Assembly: GCF_030157465.1 (NCBI RefSeq)
Contig: NZ_JAOAUU010000005.1
Location: 28,261 to 92,260, forward strand
DNA length: 64,000 nt
DNA from: Zoogloea sp.
GTDB lineage: Bacteria > Pseudomonadota > Gammaproteobacteria > Burkholderiales > Rhodocyclaceae
Reading direction: 5' to 3'
The translations under genes were made by a program, and so were the position numbers. A model generated the notes under the pieces. The model was not told the origin of the DNA and made no database searches. It saw only the letters and a list, made by a program, of their open reading frames with translations. Shown one piece after another: positions 8,355 through 18,125 of the stretch (position 1 is its first letter; each line of letters begins with the position of its first letter).

Positions 8355-9239
8355 ATGGCCCTGATTACCCATGCTTTCGACAGCCTCGACGCCTACACCG
8401 CATTTTTAAACCACGAGTCCATTCCCGTTCTCAAGCACACGGTCAAGGAACTCCAGGCCATGCGCGAGCAGGAGGACAGCATCAACGGCCGTACGGTGGC
8501 GGCGCTTGTGCTGAGCGATCCGATGATGACGCTGAAGGTGTTGATGCATATCGAGGCAAACCGGCGCGCGCGCCAGAACCACGACATCACCACCATCGAG
8601 CGGGCGGTGATGATGATGGGTATCTCACCCTTCCTGCGGGAGTTTTCCGAACTCCCGACCATCGAGGGCCAGCTCGCAGCCCACCCGCGAGCACTGGTCG
8701 GCGTGCTCAAGGTGATCAGCCGGGCTCGCCGCGCCGCCCGCTACGCCCGCGACTGGGCGATCGTGCGTCACGACCTGGACGTGGATGAAGTCACCGTTGC
8801 AGCGCTGCTCTCGGAGGCCACCGACATCCTGTGCTGGTGCTTCGCCCCCACCCTTACCCAGCAGGTTTATGAAATGCAGCGGGTCGACCGCAGCCTGCGC
8901 TCGACCACGGCCCAGCGTTCGGTTTTCAATTTTTCGGCCAAGGAGCTGCAGCTTGCGCTGGTGCACCACTGGCACCTGCCCGAGCTGCTGATTTCGATGA
9001 TGGACGAGCGCCAGCTCGGCAACCCACGGGTCAGCACGGTGCAACTGGCCACCAGCCTGGCCCGCCATACGGCCCAGGGCTGGGACAACCCGGCCATCCC
9101 CGACGACCTCTCGGCCATCGAAAAACTGCTGCACATCAGCCGCGAAAACCTGCTCCACCGGCTCAACGTCCCTCACGACGCAGCAGCCCTGCTGCTTGCC
9201 GCCGGCGGCAACCCCGACGGGGCGCTGCCGGTCGGCTGA
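8355..9239 (+). CDS. HDOD domain protein
   Basis: A 294-residue protein whose N-terminal 210 residues match the HDOD pattern: the helix NGRTVAALVLSDPMMTLKVLMHIEANRR, then TIERAVMMMGI and a long helical continuation. HDOD proteins lack HD phosphohydrolase metal ligands and act in signalling, often with receiver or GGDEF proteins. None of the usual catalytic pairs is visible here. The ATG at 8355 follows a GGAGG Shine-Dalgarno. It is transcribed divergently from acuI and converges on uup. Confidence 0.75.
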   Translation: MALITHAFDSLDAYTAFLNHESIPVLKHTVKELQAMREQEDSINGRTVAALVLSDPMMTLKVLMHIEANRRARQNHDITTIERAVMMMGISPFLREFSELPTIEGQLAAHPRALVGVLKVISRARRAARYARDWAIVRHDLDVDEVTVAALLSEATDILCWCFAPTLTQQVYEMQRVDRSLRSTTAQRSVFNFSAKELQLALVHHWHLPELLISMMDERQLGNPRVSTVQLATSLARHTAQGWDNPAIPDDLSAIEKLLHISRENLLHRLNVPHDAAALLLAAGGNPDGALPVG

Positions 9240-9248
9240 AGCGTCCTT

Positions 9249-11174
<1,926 letters not shown>

Positions 11175-11353
11175 GGGGCGTGAAGGCAGTCAGGCGGAAA
11201 GGGGCGAATTCTACCCCGCCAGACCGCCCAACCGTCGGCAGGCCTGAGATCGCTCAAGCCGACCCGCTGCTTGGCCGCTTGTGTCACCACCAGCGTGACG
11301 CCTTCTCTCAATTTTTCATCGAGCGTATTGACGAAGCCCGGGCTTGAATGTTT

Positions 11354-11373
11354 AATACGAATCACTCTCATTT
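11354..11373 (+). promoter_or_regulatory. Putative Fur box upstream of hemP
   Basis: The sequence AATACGAATCACTCTCATTT, read on the minus strand as AAATGAGAGTGATTCGTATT, closely resembles proteobacterial Fur boxes of the form (A/G)ATGAGAATGATTCGTATT. It ends 14 bp before the GTG start of hemP, where bound Fur-Fe(II) would block initiation. This fits iron repression of the hemP-bfd-bfr cluster. Confidence 0.7.
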
Positions 11374-11387
11374 GCTTTAATTCCTCC

Positions 11388-11579
11388 GTGACCACCTCCT
11401 CTGCTCCGCCCGCCGCGACCCAGCCCAGCGAAGCCCCCGCGCTCCCTTCCGGCCCGTTCGATGCCCCGATCCGGAGCAAGGATCTACTCAAGGATCGCGC
11501 CTGTGTCTTCATCGAGCACGAAGGCATGCTTTACGCACTGCGCACCACCCGCGCCGGCAAGCTGATACTGACCAAATGA
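11388..11579 (+). CDS. hemP: Hemin uptake protein HemP
   Basis: A 63-residue protein read from a GTG at 11388. The frame is open further upstream, but a longer form would start before the Fur box and add unconserved residues. The C-terminal half (IRSKDLL...EHEGMLYALRTTRAGKLILTK) is the HemP signature, ending in the conserved KLILTK. HemP family members are small regulators or accessories of haem uptake; in some betaproteobacteria HemP activates the haem receptor gene. No haem receptor gene follows. The stop codon overlaps the start of the next small ORF by 3 bp. Confidence 0.78.
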   Translation: MTTSSAPPAATQPSEAPALPSGPFDAPIRSKDLLKDRACVFIEHEGMLYALRTTRAGKLILTK

Positions 11580-11737
11580 TGACTCCGACCCGCCACACCG
11601 CCCTGCCCGGCAACGGGTTTGGCACCCCGCCACAACGCCCCCTGCCCTCCACCGCCGTGGCGGCCGTGCTGATCATCGGGCTGGCCGGAGGCATCGCGGC
11701 AATGCTGATGGTGCTCCGGCTTTACCCGCTCAATTAA
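11576..11737 (+). CDS. Small single-pass membrane protein
   Basis: This 53-codon ORF starts with two methionines inside the hemP stop region (ATGATGA) and ends with TAA at 11735-11737. It has a proline-rich N-terminus and one hydrophobic segment (AVAAVLIIGLAGGIAAMLMV), then RLYPLN. Tight coupling to hemP and position before bfd suggest it belongs to the same Fur-controlled transcript. I do not know a named family, and small TonB- or ExbD-like accessory roles are only guesses. Confidence 0.5.
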   Translation: MMTPTRHTALPGNGFGTPPQRPLPSTAVAAVLIIGLAGGIAAMLMVLRLYPLN

Positions 11738-11772
11738 GCGCCGGCCGCAACAACTGCAAAGGAATCAGGACC

Positions 11773-12006
11773 ATGTACGTTTGCGTTTGCCGTGCAGTCA
11801 CCGAAAAAGACATCGAATCCGCGGTCGCAGGTGGCGCTCGCCGGCTGCGTGATCTACGCCTAGAATTGGGTGTTACCGAAGAGTGCGGGCGTTGCGCCAA
11901 ATGCGCCCGACAATGCCTCGCCGCCGCCCTCGACGGAAACAGCCAGCCCGTTCTTCGCCCCAGGCCCGGCCCCGGCCATTTTTCATTGATACAGGAGGCA
12001 GCATGA
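11773..12006 (+). CDS. bfd: Bacterioferritin-associated ferredoxin
   Basis: A 77-residue protein with a Bfd-type [2Fe-2S] site: Cys4, Cys6, Cys38 and Cys41 (MYVCVC...EECGRCAKC). Bfd binds bacterioferritin and passes electrons to the haem so that stored Fe(III) leaves as Fe(II). The C-terminal 25 residues are a proline-rich extension beyond the usual domain of about 64 residues. It overlaps bfr by 4 bp (ATGA), so the release partner and the store are co-translated. Confidence 0.9.
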   Translation: MYVCVCRAVTEKDIESAVAGGARRLRDLRLELGVTEECGRCAKCARQCLAAALDGNSQPVLRPRPGPGHFSLIQEAA

Positions 12007-12479
12007 AAGGCGACAAGAAAGTCCTGCAACACCTCAACAAGCAGCTCACCATCGAACTGACCGCCATCAACCAGTATTTTCTGCATGCGCGAATGTACAA
12101 AAACTGGGGTCTCGTAAAACTCGGCAAGCATGAGTACGACGAATCCATCGAAGAAATGAAACACGCCGACCTGCTGATCGAGCGCGTGCTCTTTCTCGAA
12201 GGCCTGCCCAACCTGCAAAACCTCGACAAGCTGCTCATCGGCGAGAACGTTCCCGAATGCCTGCAGGGCGACCTGAAAGTCGAACAAGGCGGCCACGCCC
12301 ACCTGAAGGACGCCATCGCCTACTGCGAGTCCGTCCGCGATTACGTCAGCCGCGACATCTTCCAGCACATCCTCGAAGACACCGAGGAACACATCGACTA
12401 CCTCGAAACCCAGCTCGAACTCGTCGACAAGGTCGGGCTCCAGAACTACCTTCAATCCCAGATGGAAGCCGGCTCCTGA
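12003..12479 (+). CDS. bfr: Bacterioferritin
   Basis: A 158-residue ferritin-like four-helix protein that oxidises and stores iron in a 24-subunit haem-containing shell. The haem ligand Met52 (EEMKHAD) and ferroxidase residues Glu18, Glu51, His54, Glu94 and His130 are present. Position 127, Glu in E. coli Bfr, is Thr here (DTEEH). I recall this DTEEH form in other betaproteobacterial bacterioferritins, so it is a lineage trait rather than a lesion, but it may alter the ferroxidase centre. Translation is coupled to bfd. Confidence 0.92.
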   Translation: MKGDKKVLQHLNKQLTIELTAINQYFLHARMYKNWGLVKLGKHEYDESIEEMKHADLLIERVLFLEGLPNLQNLDKLLIGENVPECLQGDLKVEQGGHAHLKDAIAYCESVRDYVSRDIFQHILEDTEEHIDYLETQLELVDKVGLQNYLQSQMEAGS

Positions 12480-12559
12480 CCCAATCTGCGCCCCCCCTGG
12501 TCAACGGAGAACAAACAGGCGTGGCGTTTTCCCGCCCTCCCGGGATAGAATGCTGCCCT

Positions 12560-12634
12560 CTCTCCGTAGTTCAATGGATAGAACGGGCGCCTCCTAAGCG
12601 CCAGATACAGGTTCGATTCCTGTCGGGGGGACCA
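12560..12634 (+). tRNA. tRNA-Arg (anticodon CCU)
   Basis: A full cloverleaf can be folded. The 7-bp acceptor stem pairs CTCTCCG with CGGGGGG, including two G-U pairs. The D-arm is around GTTCAATGGATAGAAC, and the anticodon stem GGCGC/GCGCC encloses loop CTCCTAA with anticodon CCT at 12593-12595. The T-arm is ACAGG-TTCGATT-CCTGT, and CCA is encoded. It reads AGG codons. No integrase or duplicated 3' end is seen beside it. Confidence 0.93.
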
Positions 12635-12677
12635 AGATACTGATTCAGGCAGTATCAAGCAGCATCAGAAACACCCG

Positions 12678-12703
12678 AAAAAGCCCGCAATCGCGGGCTT
12701 TTT
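12678..12703 (+). terminator. Rho-independent terminator, bidirectional
   Basis: Perfect arms AAAAAGCCCGC and GCGGGCTTTTT enclose a 4-nt loop. It lies 44 bp after the tRNA-Arg gene and 28 bp after the M20 amidohydrolase stop on the other strand, so it can end transcription from both sides. Confidence 0.85.
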
Positions 12704-12730
12704 CGTTTTGGGCGTCCATGCAACGTGGTG

Positions 12731-14056
12731 TTACGGCTGATTCAGAAAATCCAGCGCGAGCGCAGTCATGGCGCGGGCTCCGACGGATAGCGCGGCCTCG
12801 TCGATTTCAAACTTCGGCGAGTGGTTCGGTGCGGCCGTTGCGGTGCCCTTCTTCGGGTCGGTCGAACCGAGGAAGAAAAACACGCCTGGAACCTTCTTCT
12901 GGAACTCGGAAAAATCTTCGGACGCACTCAGCTTGGGGGCAACCACGGCCTTGCCGCCGGTGACCTGCTTCATGGTCGGGAGCATCCGGGCGGACAGGTT
13001 TTCGTCGTTGACGGTCGTCGAGTAGCCCGGTTTGAGAAACTTCACTTCGGCCTTCGCGCCGCTGGACTGGGCGATCGATTCGGCCGTGACCTGCATGCGC
13101 TTCAAAATATCGTCCCGCATGCCATCGTCGAATGCACGCACCGTGCCGAGCAGTTCGACGCTCTCCGGAATGATGTTCTCCCGATTGCCACCGTGAATCG
13201 AGCCGATGGAGATGACTGCAGGCTCCTTCGACAGATTGAGCTGACGACTGACGATGGTTTGCAGCCCCATGACGATCTGCGAGGTGCTGACGATCGGATC
13301 GATTCCATTCCACGGAAAGCCGCCATGGGTCTGTTTGCCCGTGACCTTCATCGAAAACGTGTCGCCCGAAGCCAGGATCGGCCCTGATCGGTAGCCAATC
13401 GTGCCTGTCGGGAAAGCCGGAATCAGGTGCAGGCCGAACACGGCGTCGACTTTCGGATTGTCCAGGACACCCGCATCGACCATGGCCAGCGCGCCAATGT
13501 GATCGCCTTCCTTGTGGGACGCCTCGGACGGCCCTTCTTCAGCCGGCTGGAAAATGAACTTCACGGTGCCGTGAACCTGGTCCTTCATTTTGGCAAGCAC
13601 TTCGGCGGTCGCCATCAGGATCGCGGTATGTCCGTCATGACCGCAAGCATGCATGACGTCCACCTCCTTGCCCATGTGCTTGCCCTTGGCTTTCGAGGCG
13701 AACGGAAGATCGACCAGCTCCTTGACGGGCAAGGCGTCCATGTCGGCGCGCAGCGCCACGACCTTGCCGGGCTTTCCGCCCTTGAGCACGCCCAGCACGC
13801 CCGTGCCGCCCACGCCCGTTTTCACCTCCAGCCCCAGGCTGCGCAAGTGATCGGCCACCAGTTTGGCGGTGCGGTACTCCTGGTTGGAGAGTTCCGGATG
13901 CTGATGAATATCCCGGCGCCAGCCGATCATTCTGCTTTCAACAGTGCGGATGTGGGAGTCGATGTCCAGCAACACGCGCTCGTCGACGGCATGGGCAGAC
14001 GACATGGCGCCAAGCAGGCTGGCCCCCAAGGCCATCGCCAATTTATTGAATTTCAT
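12731..14056 (-). CDS. Exported M20-family amidohydrolase
   Basis: A 441-residue protein with a signal peptide (about 1-23, ending SAHA) followed by an M20D metallopeptidase/amidohydrolase. Metal-binding motifs are visible: RADMDALPV, HACGHDGHTA, QPAEEGP and the C-terminal SEDFSEF. The dimerisation domain lies between them (HGGFPWNGIDPI). The family cleaves N-acyl amino acids, indole-acetyl conjugates or similar amides, and the export signal points to a periplasmic substrate. The ATG at 14056 has GGAG 8 nt upstream. It is divergent from a LysR gene, the likely regulator. Confidence 0.84.
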   Translation of the reverse strand: MKFNKLAMALGASLLGAMSSAHAVDERVLLDIDSHIRTVESRMIGWRRDIHQHPELSNQEYRTAKLVADHLRSLGLEVKTGVGGTGVLGVLKGGKPGKVVALRADMDALPVKELVDLPFASKAKGKHMGKEVDVMHACGHDGHTAILMATAEVLAKMKDQVHGTVKFIFQPAEEGPSEASHKEGDHIGALAMVDAGVLDNPKVDAVFGLHLIPAFPTGTIGYRSGPILASGDTFSMKVTGKQTHGGFPWNGIDPIVSTSQIVMGLQTIVSRQLNLSKEPAVISIGSIHGGNRENIIPESVELLGTVRAFDDGMRDDILKRMQVTAESIAQSSGAKAEVKFLKPGYSTTVNDENLSARMLPTMKQVTGGKAVVAPKLSASEDFSEFQKKVPGVFFFLGSTDPKKGTATAAPNHSPKFEIDEAALSVGARAMTALALDFLNQP

Positions 14057-14190
14057 GATTTGTCTCCTGATTATTATTGGGCGAACAGGCTGGTTCGAGT
14101 AGGCCAACGCAGCGCCACGGCGATCATACAAACCGGATTAATATGCGTCCAATGCGAATATTTTTGTATTTCGATTACAAGGTGTAATCA

Positions 14191-15090
14191 ATGAACCTGA
14201 ACCATCTGCGGCACCTGATTGCGCTGGCGGAGCATCAATCCTTCCGCAAGGCGGCCGATGCACTGTGCCTGACCCAGCCGGCACTGAGCCGAAGCATTCA
14301 GGCCCTGGAGCACGAACTCGACGTAAGGCTCATCGACCGGGATGGCAAACGGAACACGCTCACCGCCTACGGCCAGCAAGTCGTCAGTCGCGCCAGGCGC
14401 ATCGTGTTCGAAGCCCGCGAACTGCAACGCGGCATCACGCTGCTCAAGGACGGTGAGCTCGGCACGATCGGCATCGGGTTCGGCCCCACGCCGGCCTCGA
14501 TCCTCATGACTCCGTTCCTGATTCAGATGGCAAACCACCATCCGAAAGTCCAGGTCAAGCTTGCGCGCGGCTCCGTGCCCCTGCTCACCCAGTCACTGCG
14601 TGATGAAACGGTCGATGTCATCGTTGTCGATCTGCGCGCCCTGAGCGCCGCCGAAGACCTGCGGATCGAAGCCCTGCCTCCCCTTCGAGGCGGGTTCCTG
14701 TGCCGGAGTCAGCACCCTTTGCGGGCCTTGGCACGGATTGATCTGGCCGCGCTGCAGCAATACCCGGTGGCATCGATGCCGCTAAGTGACGAGATTGCGC
14801 AAAACCTGGTCACCCAATTGGGAATCGAGGCCCGGCCCGCACAGTTGATGACCATAAACAGCGAGGACGTGAACAGCCTTCTTGATGTCGTTGAAGCAAC
14901 AGATGCGGTATTTTTTGGCATCTTTGCCAGCGCCAGAGCAAGAATTTCCGCTGGCCAGTTGCAGGAAATAAAGGTTCAACCCCACTTCGAACGCGCAGGG
15001 CGATACGCCCTGGTCACCCTGGCGAGGCGCAGCGACTCTCCCGCGATGACCCTTTTCCGGAATTTCGCCTTCAGCCACTTTCACGACTGA
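14191..15090 (+). CDS. LysR-type transcriptional regulator
   Basis: A 299-residue protein with an N-terminal winged helix-turn-helix (MNLNHLRHLIALAEHQSFRK, then ADALCLTQPALSRSIQALE, residues 1-60). A periplasmic-binding-protein-like effector domain starts near residue 90. Length is typical. It lies divergent to the M20 amidohydrolase across a 134-bp AT-richer gap, the usual LysR layout in which the regulator activates its neighbour and represses itself. The alpha/beta hydrolase downstream is a second candidate target. The inducer is unknown. Confidence 0.87.
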   Translation: MNLNHLRHLIALAEHQSFRKAADALCLTQPALSRSIQALEHELDVRLIDRDGKRNTLTAYGQQVVSRARRIVFEARELQRGITLLKDGELGTIGIGFGPTPASILMTPFLIQMANHHPKVQVKLARGSVPLLTQSLRDETVDVIVVDLRALSAAEDLRIEALPPLRGGFLCRSQHPLRALARIDLAALQQYPVASMPLSDEIAQNLVTQLGIEARPAQLMTINSEDVNSLLDVVEATDAVFFGIFASARARISAGQLQEIKVQPHFERAGRYALVTLARRSDSPAMTLFRNFAFSHFHD

Positions 15091-15161
15091 AGAAAATGAT
15101 GACTTGCCCCGACCCAGCTTGACGGCGCAAAGACGGTACAGATCAAGGTCGCCCCCAATTG

Positions 15162-15177
15162 ACGTTTACGTAAACGT
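15162..15177. promoter_or_regulatory. 16-bp perfect palindrome, candidate operator
   Basis: ACGTTTACGTAAACGT is a perfect palindrome preceded by TTG and followed by AATG. It sits 78 bp before the alpha/beta hydrolase start. As recalled, it resembles operators of MerR-family LiuR regulators of branched-chain amino-acid degradation and some TetR operators. Neither regulator is encoded nearby. Confidence 0.5.
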
Positions 15178-15254
15178 AATGTCCAATGATGTTTTGAAGG
15201 CCATCACCATCTGGTGTCACCGACACACCTGCACGACCAGGACACATCCCGAAA

Positions 15255-16058
15255 ATGACCCACTCCAGCAATCCAGTCACTTCACAAGAAAAATGGATCC
15301 AGGGTGCGAACGGCACGCTGTTCGTGCGCATCTGGTCGCCTGAAAGGCCGGGCGCGCAGTCTCCCGTCTTTCTGCTCCACGATTCACTGGGCTGCGTTGA
15401 GCTGTGGCGAAACTTTCCTGCCGAACTGTGTGCCCGATCCGGGCGACAGGTGATTGCCTACGACCGGCTCGGCTTTGGGCAATCCGATAGCCATCCAGGA
15501 AAACTGGGCGTGGATTTCGTCGCCCGTGAAGCCGAAACCGATTTCGCAGCGCTTCGGCAGCAGCTCGGCATCGACCGCTTCATCGTCTTCGGTCATAGCG
15601 TGGGCGGCGGCATGGCGGTCAACTGTGCGGCGAGCTTTGGCGAGGCGTGCGCCGGCCTGATTACCGAATCGGCCCAGGCATTTGTCGAGGACAGAACCAT
15701 TCAGGGCATTGAAGAAGCGCGGGAGCTATTCAAGGACCCCGCCCAGGTAGACCGCCTGAAGAAGTATCACGGCGAAAAAGCGGAATGGGTGCTGGGTGCC
15801 TGGATTGGCTCCTGGCTGAGTCCGGATTTTGCGTCCTGGTCGCTGCTGCCGGTGCTGCCCCGGGTGAAATGCCCCGTGCTGGTTGTCCACGGTATCGATG
15901 ACGAGTACGGCTCGTCGCGGCACCCCGAACTGATCGGGCAGCTTTCAGGCGGAACGGCCCAGGTCGAGGTCATGGCCGATACGCGGCACGTTCCCCATCG
16001 CGAGCGGGAAAGTACGGTCGTTGCCATGGTCGCGGATTTCCTGCAGGGGCTGAACTGA
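15255..16058 (+). CDS. Alpha/beta hydrolase (esterase-like)
   Basis: A 267-residue cytoplasmic alpha/beta-hydrolase. The nucleophile elbow GHSVGGG places the catalytic serine at residue 115. The oxyanion segment is LLHDSLG (40-46), the acid is probably in HGIDDEYG, and the histidine is in RHVPHRE near the C-terminus. The family includes esterases, haloperoxidase-like enzymes and ring-cleavage product hydrolases, and the substrate cannot be fixed. A 16-bp palindrome upstream suggests specific regulation. It follows the LysR gene on the same strand. Confidence 0.75.
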   Translation: MTHSSNPVTSQEKWIQGANGTLFVRIWSPERPGAQSPVFLLHDSLGCVELWRNFPAELCARSGRQVIAYDRLGFGQSDSHPGKLGVDFVAREAETDFAALRQQLGIDRFIVFGHSVGGGMAVNCAASFGEACAGLITESAQAFVEDRTIQGIEEARELFKDPAQVDRLKKYHGEKAEWVLGAWIGSWLSPDFASWSLLPVLPRVKCPVLVVHGIDDEYGSSRHPELIGQLSGGTAQVEVMADTRHVPHRERESTVVAMVADFLQGLN

Positions 16059-16112
16059 ACCTTCTTCACGTATCCCTCTGCCCTGCCCCACCTCGACGTT
16101 TGAATCAGACAA

Positions 16113-16149
16113 AAAAAGAGGCTGCACCTTGCGGGAGCAGCCTCTTTTT
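16113..16149. terminator. Bidirectional Rho-independent terminator
   Basis: Perfect 13-bp arms AAAAAGAGGCTGC and GCAGCCTCTTTTT enclose an 11-nt loop. It lies between the convergent hydrolase and antiporter genes and has A/T runs on both sides, so it can serve both. Confidence 0.85.
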
Positions 16150-16165
16150 ACTGAACCCGCAGGGT

Positions 16166-17482
16166 TCAGTGCGCCGGAGCAGCGCTAACAGCCGGCGGCT
16201 CGACCCCGTTTTTGTGGCTGGCATCCGGGTGCCAGCCAAGCGTGAACAGCAGCACCATGAAGCCCACCACGTAGGCCACCGGCACATGCCAGCCGTGCTT
16301 GATCCACTGGGCTGCCGACCGGGCTTCCGGATACATATTCGACAACGCCACGCCAGCCGACGAACCGAACCACAGCATCGAGCCACCAAAGCCGACCGCG
16401 TAGGCCAGGAAGCCCCAGTCGTAGCCGCCCTGGCGCAAGGCCAGCGCGGTAAGCGGAATATTGTCGAAAACCGCCGAGATGAAGCCCAGCGCCAGTGCCG
16501 AAACCCATGATGCCGGCGGCAACTTGTCCACCGGCATCATCGAGGCGCACAGCACCAGCGAAAGCAGAAAGACCGAGCCCTTGATGGCTTCCGGCATCAG
16601 CTCCCAGTCGTGGCGGCGTACCGGAATAGTCAGGATGAGCGCCACCCACACCGCGACGCCAATGAACGGAAAGTGTTCGGCAAGCTCCGGGAACTTCACG
16701 TTGATGGTGACATTGGTGCCCACCGCAAACACCAGCATGGTGCCCACGATGAAGATGCGCCCCCAGTCGATGTGAGTGTGCTGGTGCACGTGCTTGATGA
16801 TGGGCGAATAGGCGTGCTGCTGCCTGGCGGCAAAATAGGCGACGATCACCAGCGCCACGACGGCCGCCACGTAGGCGTCTAGGACGATCAGCGGGCTGAT
16901 GCCATCGATCCACATCATGGTGGTGGTGGTGTCGCCCACCACCGAGCCGGAACCGCCGGCGTTCGAGGCCGCCACGATGGCGGCAAGGTAGCCGATGTGC
17001 ACCCTGGCCCGGAACAGCTGGTGAGCCATCGCGCCACCGATAAGGGCGGCGGCGATATTGTCGAGAAAGCTCGAGATGATGAAGACCATCACCAGCATCA
17101 TGAAACCGCCCTTCCAGTCGGCGGGCAAAAACTTCGGCAAAATCACCGGCACGTGGCTCTTTTCAAAATGCCGGGCAAGCAGCGCAAAACCGGTGAGCAG
17201 GCAGAAAAGATTGACGATCGTCACCCATTCATGGCCCAGGTGGCCAACGAAGCCGGCAAGGCCGGCGCCGGTCTTGAAACCGGTAACCCATATTTTGTAG
17301 GCGCTGATCGTGAAGAGGCCGGTCAGAGCAACATTCAGCGTGGCATGGTGAAACAGCGCGACGCCGAGCAGGGTCAGGGCAAAGAGGATGAATTCGACGG
17401 GAATGCCGCCGACAGACGGCAGATCGCCCGCGGCAAAAGCCGACAGGGGTAACAGCAAAAGCAACAACAACACGCGATGCAT
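16166..17482 (-). CDS. NhaD/ArsB-type ion transporter (putative Na+/H+ antiporter)
   Basis: A 438-residue membrane protein with a signal-like first segment (ending AFA|AG) and about ten further hydrophobic helices. SSFLDNIAAALIGG and the mirrored SAVFDNIPLTALAL are the paired motifs of the ion transporter superfamily that includes NhaD and CitT. The central segment AASNAGGSGSVVGDTTTTMMW resembles the NhaD signature. The ATG at 17482 was chosen for its GGAG Shine-Dalgarno with 5-nt spacing; an in-frame ATG at 17503 lies in the hairpin loop. It follows uspA and terC on the same strand, suggesting ion or pH stress. Confidence 0.75.
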   Translation of the reverse strand: MHRVLLLLLLLPLSAFAAGDLPSVGGIPVEFILFALTLLGVALFHHATLNVALTGLFTISAYKIWVTGFKTGAGLAGFVGHLGHEWVTIVNLFCLLTGFALLARHFEKSHVPVILPKFLPADWKGGFMMLVMVFIISSFLDNIAAALIGGAMAHQLFRARVHIGYLAAIVAASNAGGSGSVVGDTTTTMMWIDGISPLIVLDAYVAAVVALVIVAYFAARQQHAYSPIIKHVHQHTHIDWGRIFIVGTMLVFAVGTNVTINVKFPELAEHFPFIGVAVWVALILTIPVRRHDWELMPEAIKGSVFLLSLVLCASMMPVDKLPPASWVSALALGFISAVFDNIPLTALALRQGGYDWGFLAYAVGFGGSMLWFGSSAGVALSNMYPEARSAAQWIKHGWHVPVAYVVGFMVLLFTLGWHPDASHKNGVEPPAVSAAPAH

Positions 17483-17531
17483 GGGATCTCCACGGGGGTA
17501 CATCAGGCCAGCCGTACCTCATGGAGATCCC
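17483..17531 (-). promoter_or_regulatory. Structured 5' leader sequestering the antiporter ribosome-binding site
   Basis: On the minus strand the arms GGGATCTCCA (17531-17522) and TGGAGATCCC (17492-17483) pair perfectly over 10 bp. An inner GGTAC/GTACC pairing and a 12-nt apical loop complete the hairpin. The second arm contains the Shine-Dalgarno GGAG and ends directly before the ATG, so translation should be blocked when it is folded. This is the layout of a translational riboswitch or RNA thermosensor. No named class was recognised with certainty. Confidence 0.55.
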
Positions 17532-17594
17532 GACCGGCCCGACAGCTGGATCAACGAAAGACCAGGACGGCAACCCGGCATTCTGACAGGATCG

Positions 17595-17642
17595 ACGCGT
17601 GTGTGCTGCCGTGGACACCCTTCCACGGCAGCAAACACGCGT
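17595..17642. repeat. Long inverted repeat between uspA and the antiporter gene
   Basis: Arms of 21 nt (ACGCGTGTGTGCTGCCGTGGA and its complement with a single mismatch) enclose a 6-nt loop. There is no T run, so it is not a standard terminator. On the minus strand it begins about 45 nt past the uspA stop and precedes the antiporter leader hairpin by about 60 nt. It may protect or process the operon mRNA, or form part of a larger regulatory fold. Confidence 0.6.
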
Positions 17643-17687
17643 CAAACGGTGGCGTGACGACGACGGTGACCCCGCGCGCCAGCCGCC

Positions 17688-18119
17688 CTATCGAACCAGC
17701 GTCACCGCACAGCCAGCCTGGCGAATCACATCGCTCGCGACAGAGCCCATCAACATGTGCTTGAGCGCCCCCCGGCCATGGGAGCCCATGACCACCTGTT
17801 CGGCCTGCAGCTTTGTCGCGTAATGGGCGATGGTGTTGGCGACATGGCCAACGGCAATGTGGCGCGTGTATTTGATGCCGGCCCCGTCGAGCAGGCCGCA
17901 GGCATCCTTCAGGGCCGCGAGCCCTTCTTGCCGGTAGTAGTCCTCGATCATGTCGGCCTCGACAAACATACGCACATGCCCGGACTCCACCGGAATCTGG
18001 ACATTCAGCACATGCACATCCATGACAAGCCCGGCTGCCGCCAGCCGGCACACGGATTCGACCGCCCGCAGGCTGTGCTCGGAACCATCGACGGCAATCA
18101 AAGTTGTAATCATGTCCAA
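17688..18119 (-). CDS. Universal stress protein, UspA family
   Basis: A 143-residue single Usp domain. The N-terminal strand TTLIAVDGSEHSLRAV and the ATP-binding motif G-x2-G-x9-G-S (GSHGRGALKHMLMGSVAS) near the C-terminus are complete, so this is an ATP-binding Usp. A second in-frame ATG two codons downstream is an equally possible start. The start lies 6 bp after the terC stop, so the two genes are in one operon; the antiporter follows after 205 bp. The cluster suggests metal or ion stress. Confidence 0.85.
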   Translation of the reverse strand: MDMITTLIAVDGSEHSLRAVESVCRLAAAGLVMDVHVLNVQIPVESGHVRMFVEADMIEDYYRQEGLAALKDACGLLDGAGIKYTRHIAVGHVANTIAHYATKLQAEQVVMGSHGRGALKHMLMGSVASDVIRQAGCAVTLVR

Positions 18120-18125
18120 ACCGCC

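Noticed and set aside
12560..12703. Integration hotspot at tRNA-Arg
   Set aside because: No integrase, no duplicated tRNA 3' end and ordinary host genes on both sides.
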